Made by a program: the position numbers and the translations under genes. 64,000 bases of DNA from Elmis aenea. Taxonomy: Eukaryota > Arthropoda > Insecta > Coleoptera > Elmidae. The notes beneath the pieces were generated by a model that saw only the letters and a list, made by a program, of their open reading frames with translations, ran no database searches and was not told the origin of the DNA. Shown piece after piece: positions 10,286-22,400 of the stretch; the stretch's first letter is position 1; each line of letters opens with the position of its first letter. Location: NCBI GenBank assembly GCA_947652605.1, contig CANTFG010000073.1, forward strand, positions 62,001-126,000, given 5' to 3'.

Positions 10286-13200
10286 TAGTTTTAAGAAAAT
10301 CGATTTTTTTGTCGAAAAAAGTGCAAAGACTATAGCCTTTGTACTTTTCCCATTTTTCGCGAAAAATTAAAAATCGTATTTAGGGGCTAATAATCCTTAA
10401 TTCGCTCATAACTAACGTGTATAAGAAGTTTGAAGCCATTTGCTGTAGTTTTAAGAAAATCGATTTTTTTGTCGAAAAAAGTGCAGACTATAGCCTTTGT
10501 ACTTTTCCCATTTTTCGCGAAAAATTAAAAATCGTATTTAGGGGCTAATAATCCTTAACTTGCTCGTAACTAACGTGTTTAAGAAGTTTGAAGCCATTTG
10601 CTATAGTTTTAAAAAAATCGATTTTTTTGTCGAAAAAAGTGCAAAGACTATAGCCTTTGTACTTTTCCCATTTTTCACGAAAAATTAAAAATCGTATTTA
10701 GGGGCTAATAATCCTTAATTCGCTCATAACTAACTTGTATAAGAAGTTTGAAGCCATTTGCTGTAGTTTTAAGAAAATCGATTTTTTTGTCGAAAAAAGT
10801 GCAAAGACTAAAGCCTTTGTACTTTTCCCATTTTTCGCGAAAAATTAAAAATCGTATTTAGGGGCTAATAATCCTTAATTCGCTCATAACTAACTTGTAT
10901 AAGAAGTTTGAAGCCATTTGCTGTAGTTTTAAGAAAATCGATTTTTTTGTCGAAAAAAGTGCAAAGACTATAGCCTTTGTACTTTTCCCATTTTTCGCGA
11001 AAAATTAAAAATCGTATTTAGGGGCTAATAATCCTTAACTTGCTCGTAACTAACGTGTTTAAGAAGTTTGAAGCCATTTGCTATAGTTTTAAAAAAATCG
11101 ATTTTTTTGTCGAAAAAAGTGCAAAGACTATAGCCTTTGTACTTTTCCCATTTTTCACGAAAAATTAAAAATCGTATTTAGGGGCTAATAATCCTTAATT
11201 CGCTCATAACTAACGTGTATAAGAAGTTTGAAGCCATTTGCTGTAGTTTTAAGAAAATCGATTTTTTTGTCGAAAAAAGTGCAGACTATAGCCTTTGTAC
11301 TTTTCCCATTTTTCGCGAAAAATTAAAAATCGTATTTAGGGGCTAATAATCCTTAACTTGCTCGTAACTAACGTGTTTAAGAAGTTTGAAGCCATTTGCT
11401 ATAGTTTTAAGAAAATCGATTTTTTTGTCGAAAAAAGTGCAAAGACTATTATAGCCTTTGTACTTTTCCCATTTTTCACGAAAAATTAAAAATCGTATTT
11501 TGGGGCTAATAATCCTTAATTCGCTCGTAACTAACGTGTATAAGAAGTTTGAAGCCATTTGCTGTAGTTTTAAGAAAATCGATTTTTTTGTCGAAAAAAG
11601 TGCAAAGACTATATAGCCCTTGTACTTTTCCCATTTTTCGCGAAAAATTAAAAATCGTATTTAGGGGCTAATAATCCTTAATTCGCTCATAACTAACGTG
11701 TATAAGAAGTTTGAAGCCATTTGCTGTAGTTTTAAGAAAATCGATTTTTTTGTCGATAAAAGTGCAAAGACTATGCACTTGCACTTTTCCCATTTTTCAC
11801 GAAAAATTAAAAATCGTATTTAGGGGCTAATAATCCTTAATTCGCTCATAACTAACGTGTATAAGAAGTTTGAAGCCATTTGCTGTAGTTTTAAGAAAAT
11901 CGATTTTTTTGTCGAAAAAAGTGCAGACTATAGCCTTTGTACTTTTCCCATTTTTCGCGAAAAATTAAAAATCGTATTTAGGGGCTAATAATCCTTAACT
12001 TGCTCGTAACTAACGTGTTTAAGAAGTTTGAAGCCATTTGCTATAGTTTTTAAAAAATCGATTTTTTTGTCGAAAAAAGTGCAAAGACTATAGCCTTTGT
12101 ACTTTTCCCATTTTTCACGAAAAATTAAAAATCGTATTTAGGGGCTAATAATCCTTAATTCGCTCATAACTAACGTGTATAAGAAGTTTGAAGCCATTTG
12201 CTGTAGTTTTAAGAAAATCGATTTTTTTGTCGAAAAAAGTGCAGACTATAGCCTTTGTACTTTTCCCATTTTTCGCGAAAAATTAAAAATCGTATTTAGG
12301 GGCTAATAATCCTTAATTCGCTCATAACTAACTTGTATAAGAAGTTTAAAGCCATTTGCTGTAGTTTTAAGAAAATCGATTTTTTTGTCGAAAAAAGTGC
12401 AAAGACTATAGCCTTTGTACTTTTCCCATTTTTCGCGAAAAATTAAAAATCGTATTTAGGGGCTAATAATCCTTAACTTGCTCGTAACTAACGTGTTTAA
12501 GAAGTTTGAAGCCATTTGCTATAGTTTTAAAAAAATCGATTTTTTTGTCGAAAAAAGTGCAAAGACTATAGCCTTTGTACTTTTCCCATTTTTCACGAAA
12601 AATTAAAAATCGTATTTAGGGGCTAATAATCCTTAATTCGCTCATAACTAATGTGTATAAGAAGTTTGAAGCCATTTGCTGTAGTTTTAAGAAAATCGAT
12701 TTTTTTGTCGAAAAAAGTGCAGACTATAGCCTTTGTACTTTTCCCATTTTTCGCGAAAAATTAAAAATCGTATTTAGGTTCTAATAATCCTTAACTTGCT
12801 CGTAACTAACGTGTATAAGAAGTTTGAAGCCATTTGATGTAGTTTTAAGAAAATCGATTTTTTTGTCGAAAAAAGTGCAAAGACTATAGCCTTTGTACTT
12901 TTCCCATTTTTCGCGAAAAATTAAAAATCGTATTTAGGGGCTAATAATCCTTAATTCGCTCATAACTAACTTGTATAAGAAGTTTAAAGCCATTTGCTGT
13001 ATTTTTAAGAAAATCGATTTTTTTGTCGAAAAAAGTGCAAAGACAGCCTTTGTACTTTTCCCATTTTTCGCGAAAAATTAAAAATCGTATTTAGGGGCTA
13101 ATAATCCTTAACTTGCTCGTAACTAACGTGTTTAAGAAGTTTGAACCCATTTGCTATAGTTTTAAAAAAATCGATTTTTTTGTCGAAAAAAGTGCAAAGA

Positions 13201-15301
13201 CTATAGCCTTTGTACTTTTCCCATTTTTCACGAAAAATTAAAAATCGTATTTAGGGGCTAATAATCCTTAATTCGCTCATAACTAACTTGTATAAGAAGT
13301 TTGAAGCCATTTGCTGTAGTTTTAAGAAAATCGATTTTTTTGTCGAAAAAAGTGCAGACTATAGCCTTTGTACTTTTCCCATTTTTCGCGAAAAATTAAA
13401 AATCGTATTTAGGGGCTAATAATCCTTAATTCGCTCATAACTAACTTGTATAAGAAGTTTGAAGCCATTTGCTGTAGTTTTAAGAAAATCGATTTTTTTG
13501 TCGAAAAAAGTGCAAAGACTATAGCCTTTGTACTTTTCCCATTTTTCGCGAAAAATTAAAAATCGTATTTAGGGGCTAATAATCCTTAACTTGCTCGTAA
13601 CTAACGTGTTTAAGAAGTTTGAAGCCATTTGCTATAGTTTTAAAAAAATCGATTTTTTTGTCGAAAAAAGTGCAAAGACTATAGCCTTTGTACTTTTCCC
13701 ATTTTTCACGAAAAATTAAAAATCGTATTTAGGGGCTAATAATCCTTAATTCGCTCATAACTAACGTGTATAAGAAGTTTGAAGCCATTTGCTGTAGTTT
13801 AAGAAAATCGATTTTTTTGTCGAAAAAAGTGCAGACTATAGCCTTTGTACTTTTCCCATTTTTCGCGAAAAATTAAAAATCGTATTTAGGGGCTAATAAT
13901 CCTTAACTTGCTCGTAACTAACGTGTTTAAGAAGTTTGAAGCCATTTGCTATAGTTTTAAAAAAATCGATTTTTTTGTCGAAAAAAGTGCAAAGACTATA
14001 GCCTTTGTACTTTTCCCATTTTTCACGAAAAATTAAAAATCGTATTTAGGGGCTAATAATCCTTAATTCGCTCATAACTAACGTGTATAAGAAGTTTGAA
14101 GCCATTTGCTGTAGTTTTAAGAAAATCGATTTTTTTGTCGAAAAAAGTGCAGACTATAGCCTTTGTACTTTTCCCATTTTTCGCGAAAAATTAAAAATCG
14201 TATTTAGGGGCTAATAATCCTTAATTCGCTCATAACTAACTTGTATAAGAAGTTTAAAGCCATTTGCTGTAGTTTTAAGAAAATCGATTTTTTTGTCGAA
14301 AAAAGTGCAAAGACTATAGCCTTTGTACTTTTCCCATTTTTCGCGAAAAATTAAAAATCGTATTTAGGGGCTAATAATCCTTAACTTGCTCGTAACTAAC
14401 GTGTTTAAGAAGTTTGAAGCCATTTGCTATAGTTTTAAGAAAATCGATTTTTTTGTCGAAAAAAGTGCAGACTATAGCCTTTGTACTTTTCCCATTTTTC
14501 GCGAAAAATTAAAAATCGTATTTAGGGGCTAATAATCCTTAACTTGCTCGTAACTAAAGTGTATAAGAAGTTTGAAGCCATTTGCTGTAGTTTTAAGAAA
14601 ATCGATTTTTTTGTCGAAAAAAGTGCAAAGACTATATAGCCTTTGTACTTTTCCCATTTTTCGCGAAAAATTAAAAATCGTATTTAGGGGCTAATAATCC
14701 TTAATTCGCTCATAACTAACTTGTATAAGAAGTTTGAAGCCATTTGCGGTAGTTTTAAGAAAATCGATTTTTTTGTCGAAAAAAGTGCCTTTGTAGCCTT
14801 TGTACTTTTCCCATTTTTCGCGAAAAATTAAAAATCGTATTTAGGGGCTAATAATCCTTAACTTGCTCGTAACTAACGTGTTTAAGAAGTTTGAAGCCAT
14901 TTGCTATAGTTTTAAAAAAATCGATTTTTTTGTCGAAAAAAGTGCAAAGACTATATATAGCCTTTGTACTTTTCCCATTTTTCACGAAAAATTAAAAATC
15001 GTATTTAGGGGCTAATAATCCTTAATTCGCTCATAACTAACGTGTATAAGAAGTTTGAAGCCATTTGCTGTAGTTTTAAGAAAATCGATTTTTTTGTCGA
15101 AAAAAGTGCAGACTATAGCCTTTGTACTTTTCCCATTTTTCGCGAAAAATTAAAAATCGTATTTAGGGGCTAATAATCCTTAATTCGCTCATAACTAACT
15201 TGTATAAGAAGTTTAAAGCCATTTGCTGTAGTTTTAAAAAATCGATTTTTTTGTCGAAAAAAGTGCAAAGACTATAGCCTTTGTACTTTTCCCATTTTTC
15301 G
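10286..15301 (+). repeat. sat160 array, 5.0 kb, ending at the inversion
   Basis: This is the longest sat160 tract, about 31 monomers. It holds most of the rare dyad-centre variants: actattatagcc near 11450, ctatgcacttgcac near 11772, gacagcc near 13043, gtgcctttgtagcc near 14787, and ctatatatagcc near 14950. The last monomer is cut at cccatttttcg, inside the 16-bp palindrome, where the sequence turns into its own reverse complement. Confidence 0.95.
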
Positions 15302-15367
15302 TGAAAAATGGGAAAAGTACAAAGGCTATAGTCTTTGCACTTTTTTCGACAAAAAAATCGATTTTTT
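15236..15367. other. Inversion breakpoint: 132-bp inverted repeat at the strand switch
   Basis: 15236-15300 is the exact reverse complement of 15303-15367 (65 bp each), with a G-T centre at 15301-15302. Beyond these limits the two flanks are different sat160 monomer types. The arms diverge first by one T, then by ctgtag/ctatag and tataca/taaaca differences. All seven modules lie in opposite orientations on the two sides. The crossover lies within the monomer's own dyad (atttttcgcgaaaaat; here the hybrid atttttcgtgaaaaat), joining a CG-type left monomer to a CGTG-type right monomer. Confidence 0.93.
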
Positions 15368-15534
15368 TAAAACTATAGCAAATGGCTTCAAACTTCTTAA
15401 ACACGTTAGTTATGAGCAATTTAAGGATTATTAGCCCCTAAATACGACTTTTAATTTTTCGCGAAAAATGGGAAAAGTACAAAGGCTATAGTCTTTGCAC
15501 TTTTTTCGACAAAAAAATCGATTTTCTTAAAACT
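15302..15534 (-). repeat. sat160 remnant right of the inversion
   Basis: Only about 1.5 monomers remain between the breakpoint and the 9-bp array. They match the last 1.5 monomers of the R1 to R3 sat160 arrays, including the terminal gagcaatttaagg and tacgactttt variants, so the right side is an authentic end of a sat160 block. Confidence 0.93.
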
Positions 15535-15599
15535 ACCCTCGGACCCTCGGACCCTCGGACCCTCGGACTCTCGGACTCTCGGACTCTTGGACCCTCGGT
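15535..15599 (+). repeat. 9-bp array (R1)
   Basis: Seven ccctcggac/tctcggact units, ending ttggaccctcggta. It is the reverse complement of the array at 1482-1545. Confidence 0.9.
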
Positions 15600-16207
15600 A
15601 CAGGCACATTCTGCATTTTTAACGTTATTGCAACGGAGATTCTTGTGTCTGCACTCGACCGTCATTGCAACGGAGAATGTGTTAGTATTTTTGCCCTACC
15701 GGCGAATCGTCGTGATCGGCCCGAGGGATACGCGATCGTTGGATCCGACTGCGAACCGCAAAAACATTTATTCGGATGATGAAGCCCGAGCGACTTCCGT
15801 ACTTTTACCGTCATTGCAACGGAGATTCATGTGCTTGCACTCGACCGTCATTGCAACGGAGAATGTGTCTAATTTTGCCCGTCATAGCAACGGAGAATGT
15901 GGCTGTACCTTTAACCGTCAATGCAACGGAGAATGGGCCTGCACGTTTACCAGTATTGCAACGGAGATTCTTGTGTCTGCATTCGACCGTCATTGCAACG
16001 GAGAATGTGTTTGTACTTTTGCCCGTCATTGCGACCGAGAATGTGCCTGTACCTTTGACCGTCATTGCAACGGAGAATTGGTCTGCATTTTTAACGTTAT
16101 TGCAACGGAGATTCTTTTGTCTGCACTCGACCGTCATTGCAACGGAGAATGTGTTAGTATTTTTGCCCGTCATTGCGACCGAGAATGTGCTTGTACCTTT
16201 GACCGTC
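15600..16207 (+). repeat. min36, long form (R1)
   Basis: About 14 minisatellite units plus the embedded sat322 block (15695-15796). The unit landmark cgtcatt recurs at 16024, 16060, 16095, 16132 and 16168, so the spacing is 35-37 bp. One private change, cttttgtctgc near 16114 for cttgtgtctgc, separates this copy from R3 and R4. It ends at gaccgtc/ctgtggta. Confidence 0.88.
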
Positions 16208-16745
16208 CTGTGGTATATGAAAGTAGTGGTTGTCAAACCCGGAGGCTGAAATTGAAGCCCGAAGGCTGATTAACCCTAAGGTTGTTTTTAGAGCAGTGCA
16301 CAGTGCCTAATACTCAAGACAATAATTTACCCGCAGGTATTATATATTGGCGTCACTAAAGCGACGGAGTGTATAGGAGCTGAACTCCTGTGGTATGTAA
16401 AGGTATATCAAGCCCGAAGGCTGAAATTTATGCCCGAAGGCTGTTAACCCGGAGGTTACTTAAGGTATCGGGGTCTCGCCTCGCGACAAGACGAATCCCC
16501 GAGCTAAGGGCTGTGTCTCAACAGATGCAGCGTGGAAACTGCACTACCGAGTTCCACACCCTGCCAGAACGTAAGTCAGTAGTATTGGCGTCACTAATTA
16601 TATGACGAAGCAATTGGCTACCTTATGCTGGAGCAAGCTCCTGTGGTATATGAAAGTAGTGGTTGTCAAGCCCGGAGGCTGAAACTGAAGCCCGAAGGCT
16701 GATTAACCCTAAGGTTGTTTTTAGAGCAACGCACAGTGCCTAATA
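16208..16745 (-). repeat. Module A (R1), inverted relative to L copies
   Basis: The hairpin chain lies on the minus strand. The 35-bp stem-loop is at 16468-16502. The linker reads attatatattggcg, matching copy 1 of the L0 tandem in the AT run, while the 20-bp hairpin block matches copy 2, so the copies are mosaics. It exits to div354 at gtgcctaata/ttcgg. Confidence 0.88.
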
Positions 16746-17099
16746 TTCGGATGATGTAGCCCGCATTTTGGGGGCCGTCAAGTCGAAACTTGGCGGACAG
16801 CCGCGGGCACGTTGTGGTGTTAACAAAAATTGTCGTATGCTTTCGGATACGCCAAGGAGAGACTGGACTCCGCCGAACGATCGGGAATTTTCGTCGCCTC
16901 GCAATATGCGAAACACGCACTTATTCCGCTGTGACGCGGGAAAAATCCGTAATCGAAACGGAGACGGTCGCTCCAGGTACCGCGGTACTATAGACAACTT
17001 TACGGCCTAACATGCGCTCAGTCGTCCGCGGACGACGAACGAATTTTTCGCCGGGTCGCCGCGGTGAGGTGTTCATGTGTCTGCATCTACCGCCGAACC
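16746..17099 (+). repeat. div354 (R1)
   Basis: The sequence is the reverse complement of 9131-9484. The CCGCGG palindromes are at 16977-16988 and 17021-17036. Homology to sat322 resumes at cgccgggtcgcc (17050) with several differences, then becomes essentially exact from tcgtgatcggcccga. Confidence 0.75.
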
Positions 17100-19428
17100 G
17101 TCGTGATCGGCCCGAGGGATACGCGATCGTTGGATCCGACTGCGAACCGCAAAAACATTTATTCGGATGATGAAGCCCGAGCGACTTCCGTACTTTTACC
17201 GTCATTGCAACGGAGATTCATGTGCTTGCACTCGACCGTCATTGCAACGGAGAATGTGTTAGTGGTATTCATGTGTCCGCACCTACCGGCAATCCGTCGT
17301 GATCGGCCCGAGGGATACGCGATCGTTGGATCCGACTGCAAACCGCAAAAACATTTATTCGGATGATGACGCCCGAGCGACCTCGGTATTTTAAAGGAAC
17401 TTTTTCGGACGGCCGTAGATGATTACCAAAGAGTTCTCAAATTTTGCTTCTTAGACGTAGTCGGATGCGCTATTCTTTTAGCTACATGTCGAACACCGGA
17501 TAAAAATTTTCTCACCGCAATTAACGGAGTTATGAATATTTTTGTAGACCGAGATGTTTTTATCGCCGGGTCGCCGAGACGTTGTGGTATTCATGTGTCC
17601 GCACCTACCGGCGATTCGTCGTGATCGCCCCGAGGGATACGCGATCGTTGGATCCGACTGCGAACCGCAAAAACATTTATTCGGATGATGACGCCCGAGC
17701 GACCTCGGTATTTTAAAGGAACTTTTTCGGACGGCCGTGGATGATTACCAAAGAGTTCTCAAATTTTGCTTCTTAGACGTAGTCGGATGCGCTATTCTTT
17801 TAGCTACATGTCGAACACCGGATAAAAATTTTCTCACCGCAATTAACGGAGTTATGAATATTTTTGTAGACCGAGATGTTTTTATCGCCGGGTCGCCGAG
17901 ACGTTGTGGTATTCATGTGTCCGCACCTACCGGCGATTCGTCGTGATCGGCCCGAGGGATACGCGATCGTTGGATCCGACTGCGAACCGCAAAAACATTT
18001 ATTCGGATGATGACGCCCGAGCGACCTCGGTATTTTAAAGGAACTTTTTCGGACGGCCGTGGATGATTACCAAAAAGTTCTCAAATTTTGCTTCTTAGAC
18101 GTAGTCGGATGCGCTATTCTTTTAGCTACATGTCGAACACCGGATAAAAATTTTCTCACCGCAATTAACGGAGTTATGAATATTTTTGTAGACCGAGATG
18201 TTTTTATCGCCGGGTCGCCGAGACGTTGTGGTATTCATGTGTCCGCACCTACCGGCGATTCGTCGTGATCGGCCCGAGGGATACGCGATCTTTGGATCCG
18301 ACTGCGAACCGCAAAAACATTTATTCGGATGTTGAAGCCCGAGCGACTTCCGTACTTTTACCGTCATTGCAACGGAGATTCATGTGCTTGCACTCGACCG
18401 TCATTGCAACGGAGAATGTGTTAGTGGTATTCATGTGTCCGCACCTACCGGCAATCCGTCGTGATCGGCCCGAGGGATACGCGATCGTTGGATCCGACTG
18501 CGAACCGCAAAAACATTTATTCGGATGATGACGCCCGAGCGACCTCGGTATTTTAAAGGAACTTTTTCGGACGGCCGTGGATGATTACCAAAAAGTTCTC
18601 AAATTTTGCTTCTTAGACGTAGTCGGATGCGCTATTCTTTTAGCTACATGTCGAACACCGGATAAAAATTTTCTCACCGCAATTAACGGAGTTATGAATA
18701 TTTTTGTAGACCGAGATGTTTTTATCGCCGGGTCGCCGAGACGTTGTGGTATTCATGTGTCCGCACCTACCGGCGATTCGTCGTGATCGGCCCAAGGGAT
18801 ACGCGATCTTTGGATCCGACTGCGAACCGCAAAAACATTTATTCGGATGTTGAAGCCCGAGCGACTTCCGTACTTTTACCGTCATTGCAACGGAGATTCA
18901 TGTGCTTGCACTCGACCGTCATTGCAACGGAGAATGTGTTAGTGGTATTCATGTGTCCGCACCTACCGGCAATCCGTCGTGATCGGCCCGAGGGATACGC
19001 GATCGTTGGATCCGACTGCAAACCGCAAAAACATTTATTCGGATGATGACGCCCGAGCGACCTCGGTATTTTAAAGGAACTTTTTCGGACGGCCGTGGAT
19101 GATTACCAAAGAGTTCTCAAATTTTGCTTCTTAGACGTAGTCGGATGCGCTATTCTTTTAGCTACATGTCGAACACCGGATAAAAATTTTCTCACCGCAA
19201 TTAACGGAGTTATGAATATTTTTGTAGACCGAGATGTTTTTATCGCCGGGTCGCCGAGACGTTGTGGTATTCATGTGTCCGCACCTACCGGCGATTCGTC
19301 GTGATCGGCCCGAGGGATACGCGATCGTTGGATCCGACTGCGAACCGCAAAAACATTTATTCGGATGATGACGCCCGAGCGACCTCGGTATTTTAAAGGA
19401 ACTTTTTCGGACGGCCGTGGTTGATTAC
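17100..19428 (+). repeat. sat322 array (R1)
   Basis: The gatgattacc landmarks fall at about 17415, 17737, 18059, 18577 and 19095, then the CT junction at 19417: spacings 322, 322, 518, 518, 322. The first unit has ggccgtagatg in place of ggccgtggatg. Before that comes a 518-type segment joined to div354. The last unit changes gtggatgattacc to gtggttgattacc, and the CT array starts immediately after it. Confidence 0.92.
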
Positions 19429-19429
19429 C

Positions 19430-22400
19430 TTCATCTCCTTCATCTCCTCCTTCATCTCCTCCATCATCTCCTCCTTCATCTCCTCCTTCATCTCCTCCTT
19501 CATCTGCTCCTTCATCTGCTCCTTCATCTGCTCCTTCATCTGCTCCTTCATATCCTCCTTCATCTACTTCATCTCCTCCTTCATCTCCTCCTTCATCTCC
19601 TCCTTCATCTCCTCCTTCATCTCCTCCTTCATCTCCTCCTTCATCTCCTTCTTCATCTCCTCCTTCATCTCCTCCTTCATCTCCTGCTTCATCTCCTCCT
19701 TCATCTCCTCCTTCATCTCCTCCTTCGTCTCCTCCTTCATCTCCTCCTTCATCTCCTCCTTCATCTCCTCCTTCACCTCCTCCTTCATCTCCTACTTCAT
19801 CTCCTCCTTCATCTCCTCCTTCATCTCCTCCTTCATCTCCTCCTTCATCTGCTCCTTCATCTGCTCCTTCATCTGCTCCTTCATCTGCTCCTTCATATCC
19901 TCCTTCATCTACTTCATCTCCTCCTTCATCTCCTCCTTCATCTCCTCCTTCACCTCCTCCTTCATCTCCTCCTTCATCTCCTCCTTCATCTCCTCCTTCA
20001 TCTCCTCCTTCACCTCCTCCTTCATCTCCTACTTCATCTCCTCCTTCATCTCCTCCTTCATCTCCTCCTTCATCTCCTCCTTCATCTGCTCCTTCATCTG
20101 CTCCTTCATCTGCTCCTTCATCTGCTCCTTCATATCCTCCTTCATCTACTTCATCTCCTCCTTCATCTCCTCCTTCATCTCCTCCTTCATCTCCTCCTTC
20201 ATCTCCTCCTTCATCTCCTCCTTCATCTCCTTCTTCATCTCCTCCTTCATCTCCTCCTTCATCTCCTGCTTCATCTCCTCCTTCATCTCCTCCTTCATCT
20301 CCTCCTTCGTCTCCTCCTTCATCTCCTCCTTCATCTCCTCCTTCATCTCCTCCTTCACCTCCTCCTTCATCTCCTACTTCATCTCCTTTTTCATTTCCTC
20401 CTTCATCTCCTCCTTCATCTCCTCCTTCATCTCCTCCTTCATCTCCTCCTTCATCTCTCCCTTCATCTCCTCCTTCATCTCCATCTCCTCCTTCATCTCC
20501 TCCATCTCCTTCTTCATCTCCTCCTTCATCTCCTCCTTCATCTCCTCCTTCATCTCCTCCTTCATCTCCTCCTTAATCTCCTCCTTCATCTCCTCCTTCA
20601 TCTCCTCCTTCATCTTCTCCTTCATCTCCTCCGTCATCTCCTCCATCATCTCCTCCTTCATCTTCTCCTTCATCTCCTCCTTCATCTCCTCCTTCATCTC
20701 TCCCTTCATCTCCTCCTTCATCTCCTCCTTCATCTCCTCCTTCATCTCCTCCTTCATCTCCTCCTTCATCTCCTCCTTCATCTCCTCCTTAATCTCCTCC
20801 TTCATCTCCTCCTTCATCTCCTCCTTCATCTCTTCCTTCATCTCCTCCTTCATCTACTCCTTCATCTACTCCTTCATCTCCTCCTTCATCTCCTCCTTCA
20901 TCTCCTCCTTCATCTCCTCCTTCATCTCCTCCTTGATCTCCTCCTTGATCTCCTCCTTCATCTCCTCCTTGATCTCCTCCTTCATCTCCTCCTTGATCTC
21001 CTCCTTCATCTCCTCCTTCATCTCCTCCTTCATCTCCTCCTTCATCTCCTCCTTCATCTCCTCCTTTATCTCCTCCTTCATCTCCTCCTTCATCTCCTCC
21101 TTCATCTCCTTCTTCATCTCCTCCTTCTTCTCCTCCTTCATCTCCTCCTTCATCTTCTCCTTCATCTCCTCCGTCATCTCCTCCTTCATCTCCTCCTTCA
21201 TCTCCTCCTTCATCTCCTCCTTGATCTCCTCCTTGATCTCCTCCTTCATCTCCTCCTTGATCTCCTCCTTCATCTCCTCCTTCATCTCCTCCTTCATCTC
21301 CTCCTTCATCTCCTCCTTTATCTCCTCCTTCATCTCCTCCTTCATCTCCTCCTTCATCTCCTTCTTCATCTCCTCCTTCTTCTCCTCCTTCATCTCCTCC
21401 TTCATCTCCTTCTTCATCTCCTCCTTCTTCTCCTCCTTCATCTCCTCCTTCATCTTCTCCTTCATCTCCTCCTTCATCTACTCCTTCATCTACTCCTTCA
21501 TCTCCTCCTTCATCTCCTCCTTCATCTCCTCCTTCATCTCCTCCTTCATCTCCTCCTTGATCTCCTCCTTGATCTCCTCCTTCATCTCCTCCTTGATCTC
21601 CTCCTTCATCTCCTCCTTCATCTCCTCCTTCATCTTTTCCTTCATCTCCTCCGTCATCTCCTCCATCATCTCCTCCTTCATCTCCATTTCCTCCTTCATC
21701 TCCTCCTTCATCTCCTCCTTGATCTCCTCCTTCATCTCCTCCTTCATCTCCTCCTTCATCTCCTCCTTCATCTCCTCCTTCATCTCCTCCTTCATCTCCT
21801 CCTTCATCTCCTTCATCTCCTCCTTCATCTCCTCCTTCATCTCCTCCTTCATCTCCTTCATCTCCTCCTTCTTCTCCTCCTTCATCTCCTCCTTTATCTC
21901 CTCCTTCATCTCCTCCATCTCCTCCATCTCCTCCTTGATCTCCTCCTTCATCTCCTCCTTCATCTCTTCCTTCATCTCCTCCTTGATCATCTCCTTCATC
22001 TCCTCCTTCATCTCCTCCTTCATCTCCTCCTTCATCTCCTCCTTCATCTCCTCCTTCATCTTCTCCTTCATCTCCTCCTTTATCTCTTCGTTCATCTCTC
22101 CCTTCATCTCCTGCTTCTTCTCCTGCTTTATCTCCTGCTTCATCTCCTGCTTTATCTCCTGCTTCATCTACTCCTTCATCTCCTCCTTCATCTCCTCCTT
22201 CATCTCCTCCTTCATCTCCTCCTTCATCTCCTCCCTTATCTCCTCCTTTATCTCCTCCTTCATCTCCTCCTTCATCTCCTCCTTCATCTCCTCCTTCATC
22301 TCCTCCTTCATTTCCTCCTTCATCTCCTTCTTCATCTCCTGCTTCTTCTCCTCCTTCATCTCCTCCTTCATCTTCTCCTTCATCTCCTCCGTCATCTCCT

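Noticed and set aside
10286..15534. Inversion as a simple hairpin (fold-back) sequencing artefact
   Set aside because: The two sides differ in sat160 length (5.0 against 0.23 kb), monomer types and the downstream array lengths, so they are not mirror images. An assembly misjoin between inverted arrays cannot be excluded from sequence alone.
15628..16269. 213- and 157-codon frames with Cys-rich or VIATEN-type 12-residue repeats across min36
   Set aside because: They are translations of a 36-bp minisatellite in different frames and run through into module A. No signal peptide or domain is visible.
17737..17946. 69-codon frame repeated in every sat322 unit
   Set aside because: It opens only with GTG, ends where sat322 block order changes, and its variation (AGA/AAA, GGA/GCA, rare silent changes) is too sparse to show coding constraint. 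Overlapping frames on the other strand are equally conserved because the DNA is homogenised.
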